Shown here piece after piece: positions 1 through 11,479 of a stretch of 64,000 nt of DNA. The DNA comes from Margaritifera margaritifera (lineage: Eukaryota; Mollusca; Bivalvia; Unionida; Margaritiferidae): NCBI GenBank assembly GCA_029931535.1, contig JAQPZY010001625.1, positions 801,001-865,000 on the forward strand, read 5' to 3'. A model generated the notes under the pieces. It did no database searches and was not told the DNA's origin. It saw nothing but the letters and a program-made list of their open reading frames with translations. The position numbers and the translations under genes are program-made. Position 1 is the stretch's first letter. Every line of letters starts with the position of its first letter.

Positions 1-1050
1 GCATTGCTGTTGTCTCAAATGTTCGATCATATCATTGAAACTATTTTTCTAATTGACTTTCGAAAACGCGCGTTTGAACCTCAAGAATCCAAAATGTTCA
101 AAATGTATGGCCCCTTTGGCTTGCCTTATATGGTAAGTCATTGGCGCCATAATGTGCAAACATTACGCGATCTGATCGCGTCATTTCGAATGAGCCAATC
201 AAGAGATACTATCCGATCATTTTATGTCTATAATTCGCACAATCAACCTGTCGATTTTTCTATCATCTTTTCGAATTCCCTTTTCACACCGAAAGCCTTG
301 AAAAACCTTAAATATGACAACACGTTAATATTCCAGATATTATAGAAGCATGCTTTGCGCATAGTCTGGAAAAAGGATTCTGTACTTTTGGCTGACTAGT
401 CACACTGATATAAAAGGGGAGTTAAAACAGTCAAAGCTGCACTGCAGTCACCCGTTTCCGAATGGAAGATTCCATATACTGACTTAGAATATTATAAAAA
501 TCGGCATGTTCTATATACTTTGGCAAACAACGTGGATGAAAGCTCCATAAAAAGCTTCGTAACGTCAAACCCATGATTGGAGAGTGTCATCCCTCATAAA
601 ATAAATCCCATAGATGATGTGGTATTGTACTGATCACACATGACTCCAGCATAGCTGACAACTGCGTCACACTTCCTGTACTTGTGAGACCACATATAAC
701 TATCGTCCTATAACGACTAACTTTTTCCCATGCAGTTCAGCTAGACGTTTCCCAACAAGCCATTATGGGAATGACGTCACTGTTGTGCGAATGATATCAC
801 AACCAATGAGGAGACACAAGTTTTACTAGTTACTGGCCTATGATATTGGCTTGCCAATTGAGGCTAGCTATAAACATAATTTGAGTTTCGAGAGCACGCA
901 TTCGAGATTCAAGAATGCCAAATGTGCTGACGTTATGACTATCTTGGCTTGTCACGTAGTTAAATTACGCGTAATTGAAGTTTCGAATTATCGTAATGGA
1001 GAACTTGATTGCGCACAATTCAAAACTCGATCACACAAGTTGCAGAGATC
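1..1050. other. Non-coding, no gene recognised
   Basis: AT-rich sequence. One open frame of 113 codons runs on the plus strand near the left edge (to 345) but has no ATG at its start and resembles nothing I know. No repeat units, tRNA or splice-consistent exon set seen. Confidence 0.4.
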
Positions 1051-1500
1051 ATGTGATAAACAAGAATCCCTCGAAGGAACTGACGCTCTACTGGGTGAAA
1101 AGAATTTCCAGGAATTTAAGATAAGACCATTTCTTCCTTTTAACTGTCGGGCGTTCAAACTATCTCTGATATTCTTCAGAGATGACACGATTTTCAAATT
1201 AGCTGCTGTGGTACACATTGGATGTCAGCTTGCCACCATTTGCATTTAGAACAAAGTAGACATCATAATAAGTATTTTGGTAAAAACCCTGTCATAATAA
1301 TGATCATCCATTCAGGGGAGTAGCGACAAGATTTTTAAGATAGTCGTCGTGGCAGCCATATTGGATGTAAGACTGGCACCATTTTCATTTAGGACTTGGT
1401 GAAAAACCCGTCATAATTATCATCCATTCAGGGGGAGTAGTGACAACAACAATTTTAAAGCAGTCGTCATCGCAGCCATATTGGATGTAAGACTGGAACC
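1050..1500 (+). repeat. Dispersed repeat, copy 1 (coding-like block plus 145-bp units)
   Basis: The stretch 1060-1150 is nearly identical to 17176-17266, and both are followed by units carrying 'GGCACCATTTTCATTTAGGA' and 'GCAGCCATATTGGATGTAAG'. The same units occur seven or more times at 17.3-18.45 kb and inverted at 28.9-29.26 kb. The first block is open in one frame and the two copies differ mainly at third codon positions, so an element-encoded peptide is possible. Family not recognised. Confidence 0.75.
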
Positions 1501-1509
1501 ACCTGCCTA

Positions 1510-1825
1510 CCATATTTACATTTAACAGCTGATCACCATCTGCCGGATTCAAGGGTTCCGTTTTCGGCTTAATCAACTCATAGCTTGTGTTTATATCACA
1601 CAATGACTATGCATGTACACTTCCGCCACATTACTTTTACAACGTCAATGAAATGCATCGCCAAATATAGAAATGATTCTTTCCCAACTATTACATGACA
1701 AATATAAGTTTTTTCATGAATTTTTCACAATGAAAGACAACCAACTACAACCTCTACATTTAGATATGAACTAGTTAACTGGGTACTGACAAAGAAGTAT
1801 TTTATCCAGGTCTGACCCTTGTCAA
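1510..1825 (+). repeat. Direct repeat pair A, copy 1
   Basis: About 310 bases starting 'CATTTAACAGCTGATCACCATC' in abbreviated form match 4053-4372 in the same order and orientation, with shared blocks such as 'CACTTCCGCCACATT' and 'GGGTTCCGTT'. The copies are diverged, with many substitutions and small gaps. They flank the decayed coding fragment at 2.3-3.5 kb, so they may be ends or neighbours of one element; the termini do not show convincing LTR structure. Confidence 0.7.
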
Positions 1826-2456
1826 AGGCATCATATACATCAAGTTGCAGAGACACTATACCACACAAATACATTACCTATGAAAAACAACAGAGGACAC
1901 TTCAAATAAATCAATACATAAATTCTACGGTTGCAGACTAAACTTTCTTCGTAACCAATATTGAAAACTGACAGTTTTAATGTCGGCTACAGACACGAGA
2001 CTACAGCATTTCATATTGAAACAGAAAAAAAACCGTTGAAGATTCCGATCCCAAATAAGAAAGTTATATATTTGACACAATATGAAATACGAAACTAAGC
2101 CTAGCTGCCGAGTTTACTGACAAAATTAAAAATGGAACAATTTACATGTTTCATTCAATTTAACTTAATATTTTATATTTAAATTTATATTCTGAAATAT
2201 TTTGAAAATGTAATCTGGCAAAAGAGGTGGAAGAACAAACTAAATTAAGCCACTTTCACTACATCAAGATACAATTGTTTGTATGTTGTTTCCAGTATGC
2301 AATGTTTAAACTGACATTAACTATCTTCTTTCTTATTTTACAGGAAATGCTACTACTGAACACCACAAAAGTGGTGGAAATAATCAACAGAACTACATCA
2401 TGAGCCAGCTACAGAGTGTCCACTAATAGAGGTATACATACATCAAGAAGTGGGAC

Positions 2457-2783
2457 TTGGACTGGCAGATGATCTTAAAACGTGTATATTGTGGCTTAAT
2501 GTCACCTAAATTCAAGCCGTGCAAAGAGATCACATCCGGGAAACAGAGGTGTAGTGCAGCTGCGGTCAACCTGCCATATACGTTCCTCCTTCAGCTCGGA
2601 TTGGCAGGCAAAGGACTGCAAATTAAGAAACAGAAGTTACAATTGAAGAAAATAAGGACATGTAAGAAAAACCTTAAACCGGTGTGTGACATGACCAAAG
2701 ATAGTGGCAGCACAGATCCTTCCCCTATCAATGTTACATATAATGCACTTTACAACTCAATTTGTACAGGTAGTGCGAAGTAA
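2457..2783 (+). CDS. Unrecognised open frame, possibly element-encoded
   Basis: A 108-codon frame on the plus strand without ATG at its first codon, rich in lysine, with a basic central stretch. It sits 140 bases upstream of the better-supported decayed fragment at 2921-3437 and could be an N-terminal part of the same protein. An acceptor-like 'TTTTACAG' precedes it at about 2337-2344. I do not recognise it and it may be chance. Confidence 0.2.
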   Translation: MDWQMILKRVYCGLMSPKFKPCKEITSGKQRCSAAAVNLPYTFLLQLGLAGKGLQIKKQKLQLKKIRTCKKNLKPVCDMTKDSGSTDPSPINVTYNALYNSICTGSAK

Positions 2784-2920
2784 GCAGTACAAACATCTTG
2801 ACAAGCTGTCGGAGTCACTGCTGAACAAACGACTGATCATACGTGTGTCATTGCTGCTGTTGTGAAAACAAAGTGCGCTTCAATAAGTTTTAGTTAAGTT
2901 TTGTAAATACACAGGGTGAT

Positions 2921-3437
2921 GTGAAATCAGCCCTTGCGTTTCAAGAAGCATACAAAACACTGTATCCCATCTGCCAAGTGGAACGTTTAGTAGATCCGAC
3001 TCACCCGGGAAAGTCCCAGTTTAAAAAATGTAGCTCAGGGATATTCAGTGATACGATATTTCCTGGTGCTTTAACAAGAGACACCAAGAAACAGGCACAA
3101 CAAGGACTCAGTCAAAGCATTAAGTCCCGCTGCAACTTAGTATTAAACAATAATAACGGAACTAAATGGAGGCAATTTACAGAAAATGAAGTTGATATTA
3201 ACCAAAGTTCTAGATGCAACACTGCGCTGCTATGACAGAGACTGTTCCAGTTCCCGGCGACACCCTATGCTCAGAGCTGGCCGTCACAGAAATAACTGTT
3301 GGTTCAATTCTAAATTTCTTAGTCCAAACAAAATCACCAATCTACAAAAGGATAAAAATTACAGGCAATTACTAAAAGAAATAATGAAAATGAAGTTAAG
3401 TGAAAGTGCTTTTATGACAAAAAGACTATATTTCTGA
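2921..3437 (+). pseudogene. Decayed fragment of a multicopy invertebrate (probably transposon) protein
   Basis: Two overlapping frames, 2921-3235 and 3186-3437, read as consecutive pieces of one protein interrupted by a frameshift near 3190-3235. The first contains 'VERLVDPTHPGKSQF' and 'IFSDTIFPGA'; the second 'CYDRDCSSSRRHP', then 'FLSPNKITNLQ' and 'LLKEIMKMKLSESA'. From memory this pattern (CY-x-x-DC, an NNxW segment, then LLKEIxKxKLS) occurs in uncharacterised, high-copy proteins of bivalves and corals that look transposon-derived. The usual second pair of cysteines and the tryptophan pair are damaged, and the frame stops at 3437. I infer a dead copy; the family function is unknown to me. 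Confidence 0.5.
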
Positions 3438-3439
3438 AT

Positions 3440-4050
3440 TCTGCAATTTCGGCACATTCTAAACACAAGCATGCAGTTTGGGTTTGTACCATGACCTAAA
3501 CATTTCTTTGAGTATTCTCTATGTTGAGTCGAACCACCAGTCCAAATGCGACATTGCACATATGGAGCCAGGACAAAAGTTTTATTAAGTTTCAATATAA
3601 GATTTTGAAAAAATTCCTCCATGCTAACTTTTAAAGCAGGAACTTGGTGTATTAGCACAATAAAACAATATCGTTGATTATTTTTTATCGACGCAAATAA
3701 AGACATATGTCCACATCTTAAACTGCATGGATTTTGAAATCTTGATTTTGTTTTAAAATTTAAAAAAAACATTGAATATAAAAAGTTAAAATAGAAACTA
3801 CTTCTGTGTATTTTATTGATATAAGGAACAACTATGTCAGGTTACATGTAGGTTTGTGTAGTACTGTTGATAATATGACTATTTCACTGTTAGTAAGCCT
3901 TGCATCTGACATGGTTCAGACCACCATGAATTTTCCTATATATTACATGCATACATTTCTCAAAGCTTCACTCCGAGTGCCATCTCCATTACTCTAGAAT
4001 TCCAATGGGTGAGAGTACCACTATAAACCATTACACACGCCAAGACTTGT
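3440..4050. other. No gene recognised
   Basis: AT-rich DNA after the decayed fragment. It may still hold its eroded 3' part, but no frame is convincing. A 137-codon minus frame across 3359-3772 lies over the fragment and has the look of antisense noise. Confidence 0.35.
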
Positions 4051-4052
4051 CC

Positions 4053-4372
4053 ACAATATTAACATTCAACAGCTAATCACCATCTATCATGGTCATGGGT
4101 TCCGTTCCCGGATTAATCAAAACATAGCTTGTGTCCGTATCACAGACTGACTTTGCATGTGCACTTCCGCCACATTTTTATAAGCACAATGAAATGTATC
4201 CCAAAATATATAATGAATTATTCTTTCCCAAAAAGTATTGTATGATAAAATAAAATCAATTCCTTTTGTGAATATTTCACAACAAAGGCACACCAAACAA
4301 AACCTGTAAATTTAGTCATGAACTATTTAGTTGGGTACGGACTTAGGATAATTTATCTTCTTCTGACCCCTT
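4053..4372 (+). repeat. Direct repeat pair A, copy 2
   Basis: Second copy of the 310-base repeat at 1510-1825, same orientation, sharing 'CACTTCCGCCACATT', 'AGCTTGTGT' and the 'TTCTTTCCCAA' block in the same order. Confidence 0.7.
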
Positions 4373-4374
4373 CT

Positions 4375-5280
4375 GCAACAATTTGAATGAATAATCTTTT
4401 GAAAATCGATAAATCAGTCTCAGATTTAACTTGTTCTTTGTAGGAATTTGTCTTTGCACAAACGCGTCGCTGTCCATGAGTGACAGCATTTCAGAACAGG
4501 GCATGGAAACTATACAACTTCTGAGATTAAACTTTTTCTCAAAAAAGGTTTCTTGAAGATATTGTTTACGCGGACATGTTTTTGGCACCAAGTTATGGCG
4601 GAGAGTTTTTATTTCTTTTCATCTACATCAAATGTATTGCTAGTTAGTCTGCTTTTCTTTCAGTTTTGTTTTTTAAATTGAAAATATTTCTTGCTCTTTC
4701 ACACTATCTATGATAAGTCTTCGCACCACTAAATATTCCGAGAGCAAAAGCTTCCAAAAAATGCTGGTTGATGTGATTTGTTTGTTTTAATTGAAAGCTA
4801 AGGATGTAAAGTAATGTTTTAAACTAACCGCATGAGTTATTAAATTTCGCTGAACACTAAACCAAAAGTGAGCACATTTATAACACTGCAAGGTTCTGTG
4901 CCATGATTGGGTTTGGATACCACCGTAAGAAGTTAATCAACTTGTCAAACCAGGACTGGGCCGTCTCAGAGACAATCAAAGCAAATCGTAGCGAGAATTC
5001 AGCATTTAAAGTTGAGAAGGTTCTTGAAAGCCTTCAAATAAAGTTTGCATTCAAAGTCAGCGGGTATGTTTAGTTGGCCAGCACGCACAGGACTGGTACA
5101 ATAATAAGTACTTTCGTGCGAGTTCCCATAAAATACCAAATCACGCTCAACTTGACAGGCTGCCTATGCCTCACTGCACGAGAATTATGCATGCGTCGAG
5201 TCATGGGATGTTCTATTTGTTGAACAAGGAATTTGCGTATCGTCAGTTTTGCGATTGTTTCTGTATGTTTTGACCGGTGA
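4375..5280. other. No gene recognised
   Basis: Ordinary AT-rich sequence. No repeat units, splice-consistent exons or RNA gene seen. Confidence 0.4.
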
Positions 5281-5282
5281 AA

Positions 5283-5426
5283 CGTGTCCAATAAAGTTGA
5301 ATTTACTAGACTTCATAGATACCTGTATAACGTGTCCAATAAAGTTGAATTTACTAGACTTCATAGATACCTGTATAACGTATCCAATAAAGTTGAATTT
5401 ACTAGATTTCATTGATACCTGTATAA
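5283..5426 (+). repeat. 48-bp tandem repeat, 3 copies
   Basis: Units begin 'CGTGTCCAATAAAGTTGAAT' at 5283, 5331 and 5379; copies 1 and 2 are identical, copy 3 has three substitutions. Because 48 is a multiple of three the array is open in several frames, which explains the repeated short peptides on both strands. Confidence 0.95.
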
Positions 5427-5429
5427 CGT

Positions 5430-6140
5430 CATCACCCTTTGTCTATAGGCGTATGGCAATTTCATCGTCATGGATGCGATTTTAATGTTCTCTGACATTT
5501 TATCCAAAGTATTTATATGTCCCATAAACTGATTGGGGGCGGGGGGGGGGGATAGCATTTAAACCCAGACAATTTCCATAGCGTGTTCGGCATGCGCCAC
5601 CAGCTCCTTTGATGGATGTGAAGGCATGTTGGACGCTTGTAATAGTTCAAAAGGAAATATGTCCTTATGTATAATCAGCGTGTTACAAGGGGAAGATATA
5701 TAGCACAGAGACTGTCAACTGGCCAACATGTCTGAGGATCTCGTTGACATTACGTGGATGTGCATGAATAAAGAGAAGACAATCGGGGCAGCCATATTTT
5801 GAGTCTACAGCAAGAACAAGAACACTCAAAATGAGGTTTATTTTCTTATTATTCTGCGAACTCTCAGGAATATATTTTCGATATTCAATAGAGAAATAAA
5901 TTTGGTATTATCCTTTGTAGCGTTCTTTGAAATTGTTTGAGTACAAGATATGATTATACAAGCAACGAGTCCAAAGGTTGGGGTGAGGGGCTGAATGTAT
6001 ACATCTACTCATGCTTTAAGCAAATTAAATTTCTTATCAAGTCAATCGATGTTCACACACCTTTTCTAACAATTAAAATGCAATTACCAATGCATAAAAC
6101 TGTACATAACACATCTTCAACACTTTTCTGCACTCGCGCC
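5430..6140. other. No gene recognised; G-tract
   Basis: AT-rich DNA with a G-rich run at about 5535-5551 (five Gs, C, then eleven or more Gs). Nothing else recognisable. Confidence 0.4.
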
Positions 6141-6780
6141 AAAGCACTTGCTCCTTAGCTATCAAATACGTACCAATTGCTCTATTTTATGCATTTTCTT
6201 CATATTTTATTTAGTCAAGTCAGACTTGGGATCATTTAAAAGTTGAATAAATGCACGGGCTAAAAATTAGCACATCATTCTATCTTTGAAATAACTTGAA
6301 CTGCCTTCCTGTAGTAACTCAAAAATACATACAAATTACTGTTTTATGCATTTCTTCATGTTCTAATAAGTCAAGTCATATTTCTTATTATTTAAAAGCT
6401 AAATAATTGTTTCTATTGACAACATTTTTTTTTTTACAAATTTGAAACTTAAGAGCAGTATTTAGGGTCTAAACATGATCAAAAGTGCCATCTTCGAATG
6501 AACCTAAAGCGCCTTTCTGTGGCGATCACACACACACACACACATATATATAAGTTGCTCTGTTTCCTCTATTTATGCAATTAAGTCATGTCTGCCATCA
6601 TTTGAAAGCAAACCCTTTTGTTAAAAGTAAATTTCGAATGTATAGGCAGTAGCCAGGGTCATGCATAACAAATTACTATTTTTGAAATAACATGAACTTT
6701 ATTACTACCCTTAAGCTCCCAAATATTTTCATTGTTCTGATTCATGCATTTTGTTACCATTCATACACATCAATATTGAT
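6140..6780 (+). repeat. Degenerate tandem repeat, about 160-220 bp units
   Basis: The phrases 'TTTTATGCATTT', 'AAGTCAAGTCA', 'TCATTTAAAAG' and 'TTTGAAATAACTTGAACT' recur in the same order, with the first near 6183, 6341, 6568 and 6740. Units vary in length through insertions, including a CA/TA microsatellite at 6526-6552. Confidence 0.65.
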
Positions 6781-7975
6781 TCGATTTTATTTAAGAACTT
6801 TCTGCAAACTGCTCAATTTTTATAGAACCTAATTATTAATTTTGAGACATTATTGAATGTACACAAATTTTACACAATCTTTCAATCCCAGTTTTATTTT
6901 TTCTATTGAAGTCACAGGCGCAACTTGATTTTTCTTTAGTGATAGGTTTAATTACTTTTAGTTAAAACATTATTTTACTGTCAGCTCTTTCTGGTAGACA
7001 AGCATTAAGTAACCACCACCCATCAACACCAAAAAATAAAAAATAAACAATGGAACAGAGGAGCACTTAATTACACCCCCCCCCCCCTCTCTCTCATAGC
7101 TGTTCTCAGTTTTTCATGCTATTAGTTCACAATGATCTTCGTCAGCATCCAGCTCATTCGAATGATGCCAAAGTTATGCCGTATATGATAGTCCCCGGAC
7201 TGAATGGTCTGGAAATCTTACTAGTTTGTAGCAATAACTGCGCCAAACGTGTTATTTCTTTATACAATACAGTCTAACTGTTTTAACAATTTGGTAAACT
7301 ATAAAATTGCATGTTTATTCAAATACACCGACTAAAAAAGAAAAGCCGTCGCAAACGGTATCGAACTCGTCAGATTCACCAGGTGTTTCCATCACAGACT
7401 GACTTGCCACCGAGTAAGCGTAAATATGCAACTAGCTGCACACTCTCATTGTCGATACTCACTTGTTCATATAAAATGGCAGCTAAGCGCTATGACAAAG
7501 CGGGTTGCCTAGTTGCGAATCTCTGTGCTAAACATGTCTCTAAGACTACTGTCACAATTATTTGTACGTATTAAAGGACACACTTTAACAAGATTAAAGC
7601 ACACCTACTTATATGACTCCTATGAAAGACTGACCTAAGATCCGCGTGAATTTTTGTCACATATTACCTTTATTAGCCATTTTACGCACTACGTCACCCG
7701 GGTACCCTGGATCGTCGGTTACATTGACTGGACTAACAATACATTGAACATACTGTTTACTTACAAAGCCTATTGTGCACCAGATGAAACCCGATATTCA
7801 CTCGCAGGACACACGCACTTGGAGACCATAATCTTGACAACGTATCAGCGAAAAATTCCATTACACTGAGTTCAGCTTTAACAAATCAATAATATATAAC
7901 AACAACATACAAGAAAACATTGATGCAAAGCATCAAATAGCCCGCAACAAAGTGTTGCAATGACTAAATACAGGC
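6780..7975. other. No gene recognised; C-tract
   Basis: AT-rich sequence with a C-run at about 7074-7087 followed by short CT repeats. An 87-codon plus frame at 7311-7574 has a basic N-terminal stretch but no recognisable domain. Confidence 0.4.
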
Positions 7976-7979
7976 TTAC

Positions 7980-8405
7980 CCTTGAGTAGGGAGAAATTAT
8001 TTCTGTAAAACAACAGATTAAATAGTGCAATTAAAATTGTGACTATATATCATTAAAAGTAATTTTAAACTATGACTGCTTAAATATTGATAAGTATCAA
8101 ATATTCTTTATGCCAGTTAGAGCCGTCTTTTAAAGCCTTTATGTTTTGCAGTTTTATTAAAATAATTTATCCTTCCAAATCCCTATCAGTTATCTCCCAT
8201 GAGTAATGAGAAATTATTTCTTTATAACAACATATGAAATCGTGCAATTAAAATTGGGACTATATATCATTAAAAGTATTTTTCAACTATGACAATTGTT
8301 TTTTATTGATACCTAACAACAAATATCTTTTATGATAATTAGAGGCGTCTTTGAAAGCTTTATGTTTAGCAACTTTATTAAATAATCGATGATCCTTCCA
8401 AAGCA
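7980..8405 (+). repeat. Two-copy tandem duplication, period about 217
   Basis: Copy 1 (7980-8190) and copy 2 (8200-8405) share 'GAGAAATTATTTCT', 'GTGCAATTAAAATTG', 'GACTATATATCATTAAAAGT' and an ending like 'ATCCTTCCAAA' in the same order. Confidence 0.85.
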
Positions 8406-8463
8406 ACTTTCAAAATTATTACAAAAGGTCGCCCGCAAGAGAGGGCGACAATTGACAAGAGCT

Positions 8464-8512
8464 TTGTACATACGTACATACATACATACATACATACATA
8501 CATACATACATA
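8464..8512 (+). repeat. (TACA)n microsatellite
   Basis: About twelve TACA tetramers with one TACG variant. It produces cysteine/tyrosine-rich false frames on both strands. Confidence 0.98.
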
Positions 8513-8514
8513 AT

Positions 8515-9190
8515 TACAGGGCGACGGGGCCAATTTCACTAGGATTTTATTTGAACGAAGCTGACGGACACACATGCTGATCACACAGTCTTACTACTGA
8601 CAGAGTAATATATATTTGTAACTGTACTTCATTTCTGTCTGTATATTTGTCAACAAGATAAATTGTCTGTCTGTCTGTATGCGTGTTTGGTTTCTGTCCC
8701 GGTGTTACTGAGTTTATTCGAAAAACTATCCCTTTTCGTCGATTCCGCTGACATTTGTCTATCCTCTGTTCAAAATGTATTTATCTAAATGGACATGGGA
8801 TAACACTTGACCTGTGAATGGAAAGTGTTAGAACTTAATTAGATTATTGCACTTAATTAGTTATTAAATTATTCAGCATAACACGACTCTCGTGAATGAA
8901 ACACGTATGTACTAAAATAAACGAATACGCGGTGCACAAAAATACCATGCAACTTCTATTTTGTGTGTTTTATATATGTATAACCCCATATTCTGATTTT
9001 TTCCCAACGATTTAGGTGGTGATATTGTGATACCCTCTTTCAAAATGTTTGTCTGTCCGTCCGTCTGTCCGTAACTATATCTCCCCGTTTACCGCTGGGA
9101 AGAAATTCAGGAAACTTTTGTACATAGGTTGCAATATGATAATCACAGAATCACCAGCCTCTCTCCCTGGGCCCTTTGAAGGGGTCAAAA
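8515..9190. other. No gene recognised
   Basis: AT-rich DNA with short CTGT/CCGT runs near 8665-8680 and 9050-9072. Nothing coding supported. Confidence 0.4.
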
Positions 9191-9191
9191 G

Positions 9192-9282
<91 letters not shown>
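9192..9282 (+). repeat. Compound (CA)n-(TA)n microsatellite
   Basis: CA dinucleotides from 9192 to about 9226 pass directly into TA dinucleotides to 9282. Confidence 0.98.
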
Positions 9283-9286
<4 letters not shown>

Positions 9287-9564
9287 CACAGTTACAGTGC
9301 CATTTTTGAATATTTTAGAGCATATTTAACACATGCAGTCATAGCTGGATGACATAATATATGTCACGGAATCAGGGTTCTAACCCATGGGTCACGGGCG
9401 AGATGTGTTAGGGGTCCCCGCGGAGAAAAGTGAACATTAAGTTGTTATAATGTCACAATCAGTGTCCAGACATGTTTCTTGTACATCATAAAGTAAATAT
9501 GAAGAAACAATTACTCCCAAATTTAGTTCTAATGAACTTATTGGTGTTCAGGTACATGAATCAG

Positions 9565-9857
9565 TTTTGCTTGTTTATTTGTTTCTTTCTTTCATTCTTT
9601 CTTTTTTTTTTTGGGGGGGGGGGGGGTAACGCCATTTTTGGCGCATGATAGGTCATACATGGTGGACAGTATATTTGGTGGAGGAAGTGCCCGGGAGGAC
9701 CCCGGGAAGAACCACCGACTCATGGGAAGTTACTGGCGAGTTTACTCACATACCCACGTTGGTCGAGTTGAGACTCGAACCGACGCAGACACAGGTGAGA
9801 TGTGAGTGATCTGTAAAGGTGAGACCCTTAGACTACTTGGCCACCCAGGGCCCCTAG
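9565..9857 (-). mobile_element. tRNA-derived SINE with target-site duplication
   Basis: Read on the minus strand the element starts near 9857 with a tRNA-like head: 'GGGTGGCCAAGTAGTCTAAG' fits a pol III box A and 'GGTTCGAGTCTC' a box B, about 60 bases apart. A non-tRNA body containing 'CCCGGGGTCCTCCCGGGC' follows, then a tract of Cs and an A-rich tail of AAAG/AAAC units. The 9-bp sequence ATGAATCAG flanks it on both sides (9556-9564 and 9858-9866), as expected for LINE-mobilised insertion. The exact match of this duplication argues for a fairly young copy. Confidence 0.85.
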
Positions 9858-9866
9858 ATGAATCAG

Positions 9867-11100
9867 AGCATAGCCAATAAACAATTACAACATCTAGCCT
9901 ATTGCAATTGATATCGACTTCTTTGAACTCAGTTTCAACTGGTGTTTTACAACAGAGTGGTAATGTATCAGTATTCAAAGTATCAACGTTCGAGCCAATA
10001 CTCCAAGACGAAAGAGTGCAGTACAACATTATCTGATATTCCCACTATTATATATGTAAACCTTGCAAAAGCAGCATTCCATCAAGCCAGTCCATTCCGA
10101 GATATGTACTTATCTAAGCCAGGAGATCAATCACTATTTCGATCTGCTGCATCTGCGAATGTTCTGACTCGGGTTTCTGTTTCTTTACAACAAAATAACA
10201 ATATCCATACTACAACAGCGATTGTGTCGCGATCTCGGTCAGTGCGTAGTAGGCATGGTATCAGATCATCCGTGTCGCAGAATGCATCTTCGGCCGATAA
10301 ATATATCAGCCCCTAAAACCTCTGCTGATGCCGATGGACGGTTTTCAGGACTGATCTCACCCATTCATTAAATCGTGCAATTTTTTGGTGCAGAGACATT
10401 TTGTCTGCGCTCATCAGTCTACATTTTAGACAATAACGGTTATTTCTTGCCGCTCTTGAGATACGGTCGGCTGAAGGGTTCTTTCGACGATATGTACAGA
10501 ATATTTCCAGCTCAAATCCTATGTTTGACAACTTGGAAATTCACGTGAAATAACACAAACCTATCTCCTGTTGCCATTTCATAGTTTGTAGCTATATTCG
10601 GCGACAAATTGGAATAACGCCACAATTTGGAATCCCGAGTTGATACGCTCTTTGTCCAGAAATTGCAAGACCATGCGAAGTGATATAAATAGACCGGATC
10701 CCCCGGGTTAGTTCCGTCAGTATGTTTACGAGTAAGAATGTTGAAAAAGAGATTTAAAAAAAAAAAAAAAAATTGCAGTGACAAATACATTGACAATAAA
10801 ACTACAACTATATCTGTTATTCGGTTGTATGTGAGCAGTGTATTTAATATACTTGACGGAAAGCATGAAGAGGTTTTAATTCTATGTGCCAATTTGCAGT
10901 GGAAGCTGTAGAAATTAAACCACAAGGTAATTTTCTTTTTTCTATTTTAATTATTTTCTACGTGAATTGTAAAATAGCTTGTGAAATTGAATCTTGAAAA
11001 ATTACTTGTAAGTTGTAGAATTTATACTTAATACACACGACTATTATTATAAAATTGATACAATTACTGTTATGAGCATGTGCAATATATTACATGAATA
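9867..11100. other. No gene recognised; one plausible open frame
   Basis: A plus-strand frame with an ATG at about 9963 runs to 10316 (roughly 118 codons, serine- and arginine-rich towards its end), and a minus frame at 10313-10531 contains two CxxC-like pairs. Neither matches a domain I know. They lie beside the Polinton-like remnant and could be eroded element genes. The rest is AT-rich with poly-A at about 10756-10772. Confidence 0.3.
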
Positions 11101-11102
11101 AT

Positions 11103-11444
11103 TTAATTTAATGAAAAACAACACCAATAAATTGGTAAGATACATTTATGAATTATGAAGATAATGTCTTCTATTCCTATTTCATATAAACACGATATGA
11201 ATGTTGATATTAGCATGTTTTTCGCGACAGCACCTCGCAGCCTCACAATAACATCTTGAATGTCCACGTTAGATGTTCGCAGTTTTTTAGATTTATCTTG
11301 GAAGATCACAAGCTCGCCTGAGTCAACGTCAACAACAACCCGGCTGGTAAACTCTGTCAAATCCGCTTTGGTGGCAAACCTGCTCAGATCCGCATCGGCG
11401 CCGCATTGTCGGGAGGTTGAGCGTCCGTAAAAGTTAATAGGCAT
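11103..11444 (-). CDS. Small unknown protein of the Polinton-like remnant
   Basis: About 113 codons on the minus strand if the ATG giving MPINFYG is used. The N-terminal half is hydrophilic and regular (a 'TKADLTEF' stretch followed by alternating valines 'RVVVDVDSGELVIF'), consistent with a folded small protein; the last 30 residues become hydrophobic and may be read-through after a lesion. It lies just downstream of the protease remnant on the same strand, where adintoviruses and Polintons keep short virion or accessory genes. I cannot assign a function. Confidence 0.45.
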   Translation of the reverse strand: MPINFYGRSTSRQCGADADLSRFATKADLTEFTSRVVVDVDSGELVIFQDKSKKLRTSNVDIQDVIVRLRGAVAKNMLISTFISCLYEIGIEDIIFIIHKCILPIYWCCFSLN

Positions 11445-11479
11445 TTTGTATACTATCAAGTGTCGGTTAATGTAAAATC

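Noticed and set aside
9049..9309. Frame ending in an Ile-Tyr repeat (also at 37561-37764 and 27035-27280)
   Set aside because: Mostly TA dinucleotide translation.
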